64,000 nucleotides of DNA from contig NZ_JAEKJZ010000003.1 of assembly GCF_017309185.1 (NCBI RefSeq), positions 124,001 through 188,000 of the forward strand, read 5' to 3'. Of the stretch, positions 18,677 through 26,783 are shown piece by piece. The translations under genes were made by a program, and so were the position numbers. This stretch comes from Roseibium aggregatum. Lineage in GTDB: Bacteria; Pseudomonadota; Alphaproteobacteria; Rhizobiales; Stappiaceae. The notes under the pieces were generated by a model, which searched no databases, was not told the origin of the DNA, and saw nothing but the letters and a program-made list of their open reading frames with translations. Position 1 is the stretch's first letter. Every line of letters starts with the position of its first letter.

Positions 18677-19062
18677 GTGATGCGGACGAAGCGTGTTCCG
18701 GCGCGACTGCCTTCTGGACCCCCGGTCAAGCGGAGTTCGATGCCTTCGCCAGGCTCTCCGGCGATGACAACCCCATCCATGTCGACCCCGCCTTTTCCGC
18801 CCGGACCCGGTTCGGACGCACCGTTTCCCACGGGATGCTGCTCTACACGAAGGTGTTCGCGCATCTGGAAAGGCTCTATCCGGGCCGGTCCCACGTCCTG
18901 CAGACGCTGATGTTTCCGAACCCGGCCTACGCGGACGAGGAACTGACCCTGACGTTTGAAGAAAACCCGGAGCGGAAAGATCAGATCCTGATCGAGGTCA
19001 AGCGCAGCGCCGACGGCGCCGTGACCCTGTCCGGCACCTGCGATCTTGGAGGTGGAGCATGA
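18673..19062 (+). CDS. MaoC-like (R)-hydratase, catalytic subunit
   Basis: A 129-residue single hot-dog protein carrying the complete hydratase-2 motif ARLSGDDNPIHVDPAFS, with Asp31 and His36 as the expected catalytic pair, followed by FGRTVSHGML. It would hydrate a trans-2-enoyl-CoA. The ATG at 18673 overlaps the ligase stop; a longer open frame upstream only overlaps the ligase gene. Its stop overlaps the next gene's start (ATGA). Pairing with the motif-less neighbour suggests a heteromeric double-hot-dog enzyme. Confidence 0.87.
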   Translation: MSDADEACSGATAFWTPGQAEFDAFARLSGDDNPIHVDPAFSARTRFGRTVSHGMLLYTKVFAHLERLYPGRSHVLQTLMFPNPAYADEELTLTFEENPERKDQILIEVKRSADGAVTLSGTCDLGGGA

Positions 19063-19430
19063 CGTTTGAGATCGGGCAGCGCGCGGAAATCACCCGCACC
19101 TACACGGGTCAGGACATGCGGGATTTTGCAGCGCTGGCGGGACAGGGAACCGAGGTTCCGCAGGCGGTTCCAGGCCCGCTGATCGGCGGTCTGTTTTCCT
19201 ATCTCCTGGGTGTGAAGCTGCCGGGAAGGGGAACCAATTATCTGAAGCAGAGCCTGGAGTTTCTGACGCCCGCTCCTGTTGGCGAAGTGCTGACGGCGTC
19301 GGTGTCCATTACCCGGCTGCGCCCTGAAAAGCACCTGGTCGATCTTGAAACCGTCTGCGTCGCGGCGGACGGAACCCGTATCTGTCAGGGACGCGCCCTG
19401 GTCTATGTCGAGGACGTCGGCAAGGATTGA
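19059..19430 (+). CDS. MaoC-like hot-dog protein lacking the hydratase motif
   Basis: A 123-residue protein with the same overall pattern as the preceding MaoC protein: an N-terminal FEIGQRAEITRTYT strand, a central helix region and a C-terminal VDLETVCVAADGTRICQGRALVYV sheet. The catalytic D-x-N-P-x-H is replaced by AGQGTEVPQAVPGP, so acid and base are both missing. It starts within the previous stop codon (ATGA). A structural or substrate-binding partner role is inferred from this pairing. Confidence 0.75.
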   Translation: MTFEIGQRAEITRTYTGQDMRDFAALAGQGTEVPQAVPGPLIGGLFSYLLGVKLPGRGTNYLKQSLEFLTPAPVGEVLTASVSITRLRPEKHLVDLETVCVAADGTRICQGRALVYVEDVGKD

Positions 19431-19491
19431 ACCTTGTTTCTGCCGAAGGCTGGCCGGGTGCGGCGATCCGGCTGTCGAGGACGAGTGTCTG

Positions 19492-19881
19492 CTATTCGCC
19501 TTCGACGATCCGGACCTTGTCCGGCCAGAAGGCATAGTGATCCGCGAGCCTGCGCGCGAAGTCGATCGGGTCCTTGTAGATCCAGCCGATTTCATCCCCG
19601 CCGAGCGATATATAACCGGCGTCCCCCTTGATCGGGCAATGGGTCGATCTGTCAACTGCCTCGACGGCGACTGACAGATCGGCGGCCGGCACGTAGATCA
19701 CCGGGTCGTACACGGATTTGCCGATTTCGATCACGCGCAGCGCGGACGTCGTGTCGGCAATCAGGACGTCGCCGCGATAGATGCGGATCCGGCGGGAAAC
19801 GTTCTTGATCACCATGAGATGGGCGTCATCGGAGGGGTTGCGGATTGCATCGTCAAAAGCGGGGCTTGCCAGGGCTGTCAT
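19492..19881 (-). CDS. DUF427 domain protein
   Basis: A 129-residue protein of the DUF427 family. Family marks are the RRIRIYRGDVLIADTTSALRV strand pair, the DPVIYVPAADL turn, STHCPIKGDAGYISL and a C-terminal FYPD-like AFWPDKVRI. No enzyme activity is established for the family. The ATG at 19881 has a GGAG site six bases upstream; another ATG at 19893 has none. It is a single gene, convergent with the acyl-CoA operon. Confidence 0.88.
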   Translation of the reverse strand: MTALASPAFDDAIRNPSDDAHLMVIKNVSRRIRIYRGDVLIADTTSALRVIEIGKSVYDPVIYVPAADLSVAVEAVDRSTHCPIKGDAGYISLGGDEIGWIYKDPIDFARRLADHYAFWPDKVRIVEGE

Positions 19882-20071
19882 CGGTTGCTCCATGTCAATT
19901 CACGAGGACTGTGCTTCCGTCCGATGACGAAGGCAAAGACACGATTTTAACATTGCCGTGAACGCGCGCTGAACGAGGCCTTCTTCAAATCAGACAGATA
20001 AGGCTTGCAACAGCCTCGGGATGTGCGCTCAAACTCCGGTTCGATTCACTTTCAGCAAAAAGGCGCCAGGG

Positions 20072-21337
20072 ATGGTCGGGGCGGAAGAGACATTTTTGAG
20101 ACGCTTGTTCGAACGTGCCGTCGAGGTCGCGGACCCGATGAAAAGCCTTGCCGCCCATCTTCCGGAAAAGCCGACGGGCAGGGTGGTTGTGGTCGGTGCG
20201 GGCAAGGCGTCGGCGCGCATGGCGGAAGCGGTCGAAGCCGAGTGGGGGCCGTGCGAGGGGCTGGTCATCACCCGTTACGGTTACGCCCGGCCGACGCACC
20301 AGATCGAAATCGTCGAGGCGGCCCACCCGGTGCCGGACGAGGCCGGCGCGCGGGCAACGGGCCGCATGCTTGAACTGCTGGAGGGGCTCGGCGAGGAGGA
20401 TTTCGTGCTGTCCCTGATTTCAGGGGGCGCGTCCGCGCTATTGACCGCACCCGCTGGAGAGCTGTCTCTGGAAGAAAAGAAGGAGATCAACCGGATGCTG
20501 CTCGCCTCCGGGGCTCCGATCGGACAGATGAACGTCGTGCGCAAGCATTTGAGCCGCGTCAAGGGGGGACAGCTTGCCGCGGCTGCCCATCCGGCGCGGA
20601 TGCTGGCGTTGCTCCTGTCCGACGTGCCGGGTGACGATCCGGCGGAAATCGGCTCCGGGCCCACCGTCGGCGACCGCAGCACGCAGGCCGATGCGCGGAG
20701 CATCTTGCGGAACTGGCGGATCGAAATTCCGGCAGCCGCGAAAGAGGTGCTCGCCGGTCCCGGCGGCGTTCTCAAGCCGGAGGACGAGAGACTTTCCCGG
20801 GTGACGAATATCGTGTTCGCGGCGCCGTCACAGTCCCTGCAGGCTGCCCGCAACCTTGCCGAGGACACCGGCTGCGACGTGGAACTGCTTGGCGACGCGC
20901 TGGAAGGCGAGGCGCGGGAGGTGGCGAAGGCTCATGCCGGGCTGGCAATTCAGCGCCAGAAGGAACGGGCCGGCCGGGAGAAGCCCCTGATCCTTCTGTC
21001 CGGCGGAGAACTGACGGTCACGCGAACCGGCGACGGCGTCGGCGGACCGAACGCGGAGTACGCACTGGCGCTCGCTCTTGCGCTCAACGGCGCAAAGGGA
21101 ATCCATGCCATTGCCTGCGACACGGACGGGGTCGACGGGGCCGCCGAGGTCGCGGGTGCCGTCATCGGTCCGGACACGCTTCAAAGGGCCGAAGCGGCCG
21201 GAGCGTCGCTTGAAACGGCTCTGGAGGAAAACGACGCGCACCGCTTCTTCGAAGCGCTGGACAGCCAGGTGATCACGGGACCGACCCTGACCAACGTGAA
21301 CGACTTCCGTGCCATCTGGATTGGACCGGAGGCATAG
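20072..21337 (+). CDS. Glycerate 2-kinase (MOFRL/GckA-TtuD family)
   Basis: A 421-residue protein of the two-domain glycerate kinase family, often annotated as hydroxypyruvate reductase TtuD. Hallmarks are VVVVGAGKASARMAEAVE, SLISGGASALLTAPAGELSLEEK, the NVVRKHLSRVKGGQLA segment, LSDVPGDDPAEIGSGPTVGD and the C-terminal MOFRL part ACDTDGVDGAAEVAGAVI. It converts glycerate to 2-phosphoglycerate. Its position ahead of an operon with a glycosylglycerate-type hydrolase gives it a clear role: capturing released glycerate. An in-frame ATG at 20021 would add 17 residues but has no ribosome site. Confidence 0.88.
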   Translation: MVGAEETFLRRLFERAVEVADPMKSLAAHLPEKPTGRVVVVGAGKASARMAEAVEAEWGPCEGLVITRYGYARPTHQIEIVEAAHPVPDEAGARATGRMLELLEGLGEEDFVLSLISGGASALLTAPAGELSLEEKKEINRMLLASGAPIGQMNVVRKHLSRVKGGQLAAAAHPARMLALLLSDVPGDDPAEIGSGPTVGDRSTQADARSILRNWRIEIPAAAKEVLAGPGGVLKPEDERLSRVTNIVFAAPSQSLQAARNLAEDTGCDVELLGDALEGEAREVAKAHAGLAIQRQKERAGREKPLILLSGGELTVTRTGDGVGGPNAEYALALALALNGAKGIHAIACDTDGVDGAAEVAGAVIGPDTLQRAEAAGASLETALEENDAHRFFEALDSQVITGPTLTNVNDFRAIWIGPEA

Positions 21338-21379
21338 CGTCGGCAAAGGCCTTGTCCAAACTGTAACCAGTTTTCTGCT

Positions 21380-22621
21380 ATGTCCATCGAACGAACCGCC
21401 CTGGAACCGGGCGGCGCATCTGTCAGTCAGGGGCCGGACGTGTCTGAGATCACCATCACCCGCGCCGTGCGCATGCCCGATCCGTTCCGGATCGAACGCT
21501 CCTTGTCCAACCCGGAACTGGGCCCGAGGCTCCTGTTTTTCAGCGGCGGGTCGGCGCTGAACGGCGTGTCGCAATATCTCAAGCGCTACACCCACAATTC
21601 CATCCACCTGGTGACCCCATTCGATTCCGGCGGCAGCTCCCAGGGGCTCAGGGTCGCTTTCAACATGCCTGCCATCGGCGACCTCAGAAGCCGCCTGATG
21701 GCGCTCGCCGACGAAACGGTGCTCGGCCATCCGGATGTCTTCCGCCTGTTCACCCACCGTTTCGCCAGATCGGCGGCGCAGACCGATCTCACCGGCCAGC
21801 TCGACGCCATGATCGCCGGAACGCATCCGCTGGTGGATGCCATTGAACAGCCCATGCGCACGCTCATCCAGAATCAGCTTGGCATGTTCCGGGCTGCATG
21901 TCCGCAGGGGTTCGACCTGTGCGGTGCCAGCATCGGCAACCTGATCCTGGCCGGCGGTTATCTCAACCAGAACCAGCAGCTGGAACCGATCATCTTTCTG
22001 GTGTCCAAGCTGGTTGGCGTGCAGGGCACCGTACGCGCGGTGAGCGACGACAATCTCCACCTCGGTGCGGAACTCGCCAATGGCGAGACCGTCATCGGGC
22101 AGCATCTCCTGACCGGGAAGGAGCATCCGCCGCTGACTTCGCCGATCAAGGATTTCTTTTTGAACGCCAGCCTGCAGGGGCGCGAGACGGTGACGGCCAC
22201 TTTTCCGGAGCGCAACCGGAACCTGATCCATACTGCGGACCAGATCTGCTACGCGCCGGGCAGCTTCTACACCAGCCTGATCGCGAATCTTCTGCCCAAG
22301 GGGGTCGGGTCTGCGATTGCCGAACGCACGGTTCCCAAGGTCTATGTCCCGAGTCTTGGGCACGACCCTGAAACCGCGGACATGACGCACGCCGACAGGG
22401 TGCACACGCTCCTGACCTATCTGCACCGGGATACCGGGCCGGATTGTCCGGTGGACCGCCTGATCAATTTCGTCATCGTCGACAAAAGCGTGCCGGAGAC
22501 CGAAACTGCGGCGGTCGAGGCGCGCGGCATCACCGTTTTGAAGCGCGATCTGGTGAGCGAAAGGTCCGCGCCCTTTTACGATCCGGCGTCCTTGTGCGAG
22601 GCGCTTGTTTCGCTCTGCTAG
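21380..22621 (+). CDS. CofD/YvcK-like protein (CofD-related, GAK-type)
   Basis: A 413-residue Rossmann-like protein of the CofD/YvcK family. FFSGGSALNGVSQYL corresponds to the family's nucleotide loop GGGTGLS. The next strand THNSIHLVTPFDSGGSSQGLR matches the D-x-GGSSG element, and MPAIGDLRSRLMALAD matches PGDIRN. CofD transfers phospholactyl-type groups in F420 synthesis; YvcK/GlmR binds UDP-sugars. No other F420 gene is present, so a transferase in F420 synthesis is unlikely. The length and sequence style suggest the CofD-related branch associated with the 'GAK' protein set, but I see no other GAK gene. It follows the glycerate kinase by 42 bases. Confidence 0.72.
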   Translation: MSIERTALEPGGASVSQGPDVSEITITRAVRMPDPFRIERSLSNPELGPRLLFFSGGSALNGVSQYLKRYTHNSIHLVTPFDSGGSSQGLRVAFNMPAIGDLRSRLMALADETVLGHPDVFRLFTHRFARSAAQTDLTGQLDAMIAGTHPLVDAIEQPMRTLIQNQLGMFRAACPQGFDLCGASIGNLILAGGYLNQNQQLEPIIFLVSKLVGVQGTVRAVSDDNLHLGAELANGETVIGQHLLTGKEHPPLTSPIKDFFLNASLQGRETVTATFPERNRNLIHTADQICYAPGSFYTSLIANLLPKGVGSAIAERTVPKVYVPSLGHDPETADMTHADRVHTLLTYLHRDTGPDCPVDRLINFVIVDKSVPETETAAVEARGITVLKRDLVSERSAPFYDPASLCEALVSLC

Positions 22622-22693
22622 AACAGGTTTCCCGAAACCATTCCTGAAAAGTTTTGCTTTTGCGGCAACGGGTTCCCGCGTTGCGTAATAACT

Positions 22694-22745
22694 AAATCAG
22701 TTTTCCGAAACCGATTTTGTTGACTTACAAAATCGGTTTTGTAAG
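22694..22745. promoter_or_regulatory. Cluster of LacI-type operator half-sites
   Basis: Three copies of the half-site AAATCGGTTT lie in alternating orientation: 22694 (AAATCAGTTT, one mismatch), 22708 (AAACCGATTT) and 22730 (AAATCGGTTT). The last two form a perfect 12-bp inverted repeat around TTGACTTA. The right copy is also inside a second dyad, CTTACAAAA-TCGG-TTTTGTAAG at 22724-22745. They lie 90-140 bases before the LacI-family gene. Confidence 0.65.
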
Positions 22746-22834
22746 TTTTTTTAAAAGAATATGACTGTTTCGGCTCTGCTCGAAACGGGTCTTGCGAAGA
22801 ATACGTGTGCCTTGCCGGCACCAGCGGAGGAAAG

Positions 22835-23941
22835 ATGTCGCGGACACGCGGTTCCGTCACGATCGACGATGTGGCTCGCCATGTTGGCGTTGCCAAGGGA
22901 ACCGTCTCGCGTGTCCTGAACAACTACAACGATATCTCCGAAACGACGAAAAAGCGTATCCTTCAGGCGGTCAAGGACCTCGGCTATCAGCCGTCGGCGA
23001 CCGCGCGCAATCTGAAGCGGGGACGTCAGGACACGCTCGGCATCGTCATACCCGTCGGTCATGGCAGCGGGGCGGATCCGTTTTTGGCGGAATTCATCGA
23101 CGGGATCGCCCGGGCGCTTGACGAACTCGGCCTGGACCTTCTGGTGACCACCGCGCATTCGCGCGATCACACGATTGAAAGCCTGAAGCGGCTGATCGCG
23201 CGCCGCAAGGTCGACGGCTTCATCGTGACCCGCACCGAAGTTGACGACGCGCGAATCGCCTATCTGAAAGAGCACAATTTTCCCTTCGTGGCCCATGGCC
23301 GCACCTCGGACCCGTCCGGATACGCCTGGTTCGACATCGACAACGAAGCGACCTTCGCAGATGGCGTTCGCCATCTTTACAGCCTCGGGCACCAGCGTAT
23401 CGGCTTCATCGGCGGGACGCTCGAACTGAATTTCGCGCTTCAGCGGCTTCAGGGCTATCGCCAGGGACTGGAAGCCCTGGGACTGCCCCGGGACGAAGAG
23501 CTTGAGAGCGTTCAGGACCTGAGCGAGCGCGGCGGCATTGCCGGGGCGGAGGCGCTGCTTGCGCTTCCAAGCCCGCCGACCGCCCTGTTGTGCGCCACCG
23601 ACGCTCTTGCGATCGGCGCCATTCAGTTCTGCCGAAAATTCGGCTTGAAGCCGGGCTCCGACGTGACCGTTCTCGGATACGACGGGCTTCCTGTCGGCGA
23701 ATACCTCGATCCGCCACTGACAACCTTTTCGCAAAGCGCGCAGGATGCGGGCGCCCGGGTGGCGCGCATGCTGGTCGACGTTCTGGACGGGGCGGACCCG
23801 CAAGCCTTGCAGTCGCTTGCAAGAGCGGACCTGATCCGGCGCGCCTCGGACGGCGCGCCTTCGATGACACCGGAGGCGCTCGCGGGCGTGCTTCGGGACA
23901 GGCTGAACAAACAGCCACACTCTGGTAACAAGGGAGAATGA
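22835..23941 (+). CDS. LacI family transcriptional regulator
   Basis: A 368-residue repressor. The helix-turn-helix and hinge read TIDDVARHVGVAKGTVSRVLN (residues 9-29) through QPSATARNLKRGRQ. The rest is a periplasmic-binding-like effector domain (LGIVIPVGHG...GFIGGTLELNFALQRLQGYRQGLE). The ATG at 22835 has GGAGG four bases upstream. Its stop is one base before the binding-protein ATG, so the regulator is the first gene of the sugar-transport operon and is probably autoregulated through the upstream dyads. The effector should be the imported glycoside or a breakdown product. Confidence 0.93.
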   Translation: MSRTRGSVTIDDVARHVGVAKGTVSRVLNNYNDISETTKKRILQAVKDLGYQPSATARNLKRGRQDTLGIVIPVGHGSGADPFLAEFIDGIARALDELGLDLLVTTAHSRDHTIESLKRLIARRKVDGFIVTRTEVDDARIAYLKEHNFPFVAHGRTSDPSGYAWFDIDNEATFADGVRHLYSLGHQRIGFIGGTLELNFALQRLQGYRQGLEALGLPRDEELESVQDLSERGGIAGAEALLALPSPPTALLCATDALAIGAIQFCRKFGLKPGSDVTVLGYDGLPVGEYLDPPLTTFSQSAQDAGARVARMLVDVLDGADPQALQSLARADLIRRASDGAPSMTPEALAGVLRDRLNKQPHSGNKGE

Positions 23942-23942
23942 C

Positions 23943-25292
23943 ATGATCGGGAGGAATATATTCCTGGCCTCGACCATCGCGGGTGCGCTCGCGCTCGGCC
24001 TGAGCGCGGCTCAGGCCGAAACGCTGCGTTTCTGGACCACGGAAGAACAGCCGGAGCGTCTGGCCAAGCAGGAAGAGATGGCCGCCGCGTTCAAGGACAA
24101 GACCGGTATCGAGGTTGAGGTTATTCCGGTGACCGAGTCCGATCTCGGCACCCGGGCGACCGCGGCTTTCGCCGCCGGGGACCTGCCGGACGTGATCTAC
24201 CACACCCTTCAATATGCGCTGCCCTGGGCAGAGGCTGGTATTCTGGATACGGAAGCCGCCACGGAGGTTGTCGAAAGCCTCGGGACGGATACTTTCGCAC
24301 CCGGCGCCATGGCGATGGCGGCCACCGAGGACGGCGTTGCCTCCGTTCCGGCGGATGGCTGGACGCAGATGGTTGTCTACCGGAAGGATCTGTTTGAGGA
24401 AAACGGCCTTGCGGCGCCTGACAGCTACGAGGACATTCTGGCTGCTGTCGAAAAGCTTCATAATCCGCCGGAAATGTTCGCCTTCGTGGCCGCGACCAAG
24501 ATCGACGAGAACTTCATGAGCCAGGTTCTGGAGCATGTGCTCCTGGCCAATGGGGTGAGCCCGGTCGGTGACGCCGGTTTCAAGCCGCTCGACGAGAAAA
24601 AGACCGTCGAGGCGCTGGAGTTCTACAAGGCCATCGCGGAAGCTTCTCCTCCCGGCGACCTCTTCTGGAAGCAGTCCAGGGAACTCTATTTTGCCGGCAA
24701 GGCGGCGATGATCATCTGGTCTCCGTTCATTCTGGACGAGCTTGCGGGCCTGCGCGACAGCGCGCCGCCGACGATCAACGACGATCCGACATCCAGGGAT
24801 CTGGCGGCCAAGACCGGTATCGTGACCACCCTGAGCGGTCCGTCGAACCCGGACGGAGCGGCCTGGGCCGACATCCGCTATTTCGGCATCACCAACGATG
24901 CGGATACGGACAACGCCATGGATTTCGTCAAGTTCTCCATGGATGACGGCTACATGTCGACCCTTTCGATCGCTCCGGAAGGCAAGTTTCCGGTCCGCAG
25001 AGGCAACAAGGACAATGCGACCGCTTTCGTCGATGGCTGGGCCAAACTGCCGGTTGGCGTCGACCGCAAGGCGCCCCTGTCCGACCTCTACGACGCGGCG
25101 ACGATCGAGACCATCGTTTCCGGTCTCGATACCGCAAGCCGCTGGGGCGTCAAGGAAGGCCAGCTTTCGCTCGCTTCCAAGATGATCAACAGCCAGGTCA
25201 TGAACCGGCTGGTACGCGAATACATCGATGGCGAGCGTGATGCCGCCGCGACGGTCGCGAAGCTGAACGACGAACTGGCGAAGATCCAGTAA
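23943..25292 (+). CDS. ABC sugar transporter, periplasmic binding protein (family 1)
   Basis: A 449-residue extracellular solute-binding protein. The signal peptide ends at about residue 26 (SAAQA/ETL). The mature N terminus TLRFWTTEEQPERLAKQEEMAAAFKDKTGIEVEV is typical of family 1 (MalE-like). The middle contains the usual GWTQMVVYRKDLFEENGL segment. The transporter genes follow after a hairpin-containing gap. Linkage to the GH63-like hydrolase suggests a glucosyl- or mannosylglycerate-like ligand. Confidence 0.92.
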   Translation: MIGRNIFLASTIAGALALGLSAAQAETLRFWTTEEQPERLAKQEEMAAAFKDKTGIEVEVIPVTESDLGTRATAAFAAGDLPDVIYHTLQYALPWAEAGILDTEAATEVVESLGTDTFAPGAMAMAATEDGVASVPADGWTQMVVYRKDLFEENGLAAPDSYEDILAAVEKLHNPPEMFAFVAATKIDENFMSQVLEHVLLANGVSPVGDAGFKPLDEKKTVEALEFYKAIAEASPPGDLFWKQSRELYFAGKAAMIIWSPFILDELAGLRDSAPPTINDDPTSRDLAAKTGIVTTLSGPSNPDGAAWADIRYFGITNDADTDNAMDFVKFSMDDGYMSTLSIAPEGKFPVRRGNKDNATAFVDGWAKLPVGVDRKAPLSDLYDAATIETIVSGLDTASRWGVKEGQLSLASKMINSQVMNRLVREYIDGERDAAATVAKLNDELAKIQ

Positions 25293-25302
25293 CACAGAGA
25301 TT

Positions 25303-25319
25303 CCGCCGGATCCCGGCGG
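25303..25319 (+). terminator. Short hairpin after the sugar-binding-protein gene
   Basis: CCGCCGG/CCGGCGG, a seven-bp GC stem with loop ATC, starting about 10 bases after the stop codon. It has no T run. The remaining bases up to the permease at 25479 hold no gene that I can support. Confidence 0.55.
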
Positions 25320-25478
25320 GATAATCCCACCTCCCAAGAACGGGTCTGGCGTTCATGTATGAGCATTGCATGCCCGGCCCACCAGCCCGAACGTCTCCCG
25401 CGGCATGTGCCGTGGGAGGCGAGGGCGGAGGCTTGGCCGAATTTCCGCCCGAACGAGCGGCGCACGAGAGCTGAAACG

Positions 25479-26783
25479 ATGAGTGTCCAAGATCAAGTTC
25501 CGGTTTCGTCCGGCCCGCCAAAAGGTATCGGCCCGATGCAGCGCCGCGAGATGTGGCTGGCCTATCTGATGCTGGCACCGACCTTCGCGATCATTCTGCT
25601 CATCGTGGCCGGGCCGCTTCTTGCGAATTTCTGGATCAGCGTGAAGCCTGTTCAGCTTGCCGACCTGCGGCCGCCGACCGTGCTGGTCAATGAGCGCCTT
25701 CGAGGGAAGCCGGAAACCGCCGGCGACAGCGCAACGCTCGAGTACCGGCTGCGCAATTCGTCCCGGGACGAAGAAATCCGCGACGTCGTGCTGAAAGACG
25801 AAATTCCCGACGGGTTTTCGGCCGTCAGCATGCCCGAATACTGTTCCATCGATGGCCGGGCGCTGACATGCGCAATCGGAACGGTCGAAGCCGGCTGGCG
25901 GGATCGGCTCCGTCTTGAAGGCACCGTCTCAGAGAGTTTCCTGACGGCCGACCGGCCGGAGCGGGAAAGCGAGCCCGTGGTGTCGGGTGACGCGAACAAC
26001 GTGCTGACCAGTCTGGAGTTCACGTTCGAGAACTTTCAGCGGCTCTTCAGCGCCGATGAATTCTGGTCCGTTTTGCGGGTGACTTTCTACTACACGATTT
26101 TCGGCACGGGTGGAGCGCTGGTGCTTGGGCTGTTCGCGGCCCAGCTGATGAACACGGCTTTCACCGGCCGAGGATTTGTGCGCGGCCTTTTCCTGTTTCC
26201 CTATGTCTCGCCGGTGATTGCGGTCGCCTTTACCTGGGTGGTTCTGTTCGATCCGTTTTCCGGCAGTTTCAATACGCTGCTGACCAGGATGGGCGTCGTC
26301 TCGGACCCGATCAACTTCTTCGGACAAAGGGCGATCGAATTCTCGGTCTTCGGTCTTCCCCTGGAATTCCCGCTGGCCCTGTCGACGGTCATCGCTTTCG
26401 AGGCCTGGCGGTATTTCCCCCTGTCCTTCCTGTTCATCCTGGCGCGCATGCAGTCGATCAACACCGACATGTACGAGGCGGCCGAAATGGACGGAGCAAC
26501 GCCATTGCAGCAGTTCTGGTATCTGTCACTGCCGCAGCTGATGGGTATCCTGTCTGTGTTGTTTCTCCTGCGCTTCATCTGGACCTTCAACAAGTTCGAC
26601 GACATTTTCCTGCTCACCGGCGGGAACGCGGGCACCCGCACCCTGACCGTGGACGTCTATGAGCAGGGCTTTGCCCTGTCGAACCTCGGCGCCGGGGCGG
26701 CGGTCGCGGTCGTGGTCTTTGTCGTGCTGGTGACCTTCGCCACCCTGTTCATCCGCTTCTCGCCGAAGGAGGAAGGTCTATGA
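25479..26783 (+). CDS. ABC sugar transporter permease (MalF type) with a DUF11-like periplasmic insert
   Basis: A 434-residue permease, about 130 residues longer than usual. The first membrane helix spans residues 27-50. Residues ~60-172 form a hydrophilic insert, after which the normal core resumes (FENFQRLFSADEFWSVLRVTFYYTIFGT). The coupling loop YEAAEMDGATPLQQFWYLSLPQL is intact. The insert looks like a DUF11-type beta-sandwich: LEYRLRNSSRDEEIRDVVLKDEIPDGF, then CSIDGRALTCAIGTVEAGWRDRL, with Cys122 and Cys131 able to form a disulfide. It should lie in the periplasm and may contact the binding protein, as the large loop of E. coli MalF does. The stop overlaps the next start (ATGA). Confidence 0.88.
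   Translation: MSVQDQVPVSSGPPKGIGPMQRREMWLAYLMLAPTFAIILLIVAGPLLANFWISVKPVQLADLRPPTVLVNERLRGKPETAGDSATLEYRLRNSSRDEEIRDVVLKDEIPDGFSAVSMPEYCSIDGRALTCAIGTVEAGWRDRLRLEGTVSESFLTADRPERESEPVVSGDANNVLTSLEFTFENFQRLFSADEFWSVLRVTFYYTIFGTGGALVLGLFAAQLMNTAFTGRGFVRGLFLFPYVSPVIAVAFTWVVLFDPFSGSFNTLLTRMGVVSDPINFFGQRAIEFSVFGLPLEFPLALSTVIAFEAWRYFPLSFLFILARMQSINTDMYEAAEMDGATPLQQFWYLSLPQLMGILSVLFLLRFIWTFNKFDDIFLLTGGNAGTRTLTVDVYEQGFALSNLGAGAAVAVVVFVVLVTFATLFIRFSPKEEGL

Noticed and set aside
20828..22426. 532-codon minus-strand open frame over the glycerate kinase and CofD-like genes
   Set aside because: It spans the ends of two recognised genes and has no motifs.
23406..25337. 643-codon open frame on the minus strand across the LacI and sugar-binding-protein genes
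   Set aside because: It is a GC-rich mirror frame of two well-recognised plus-strand genes, has low-complexity Arg/Gly/Pro composition and shows no family motif.
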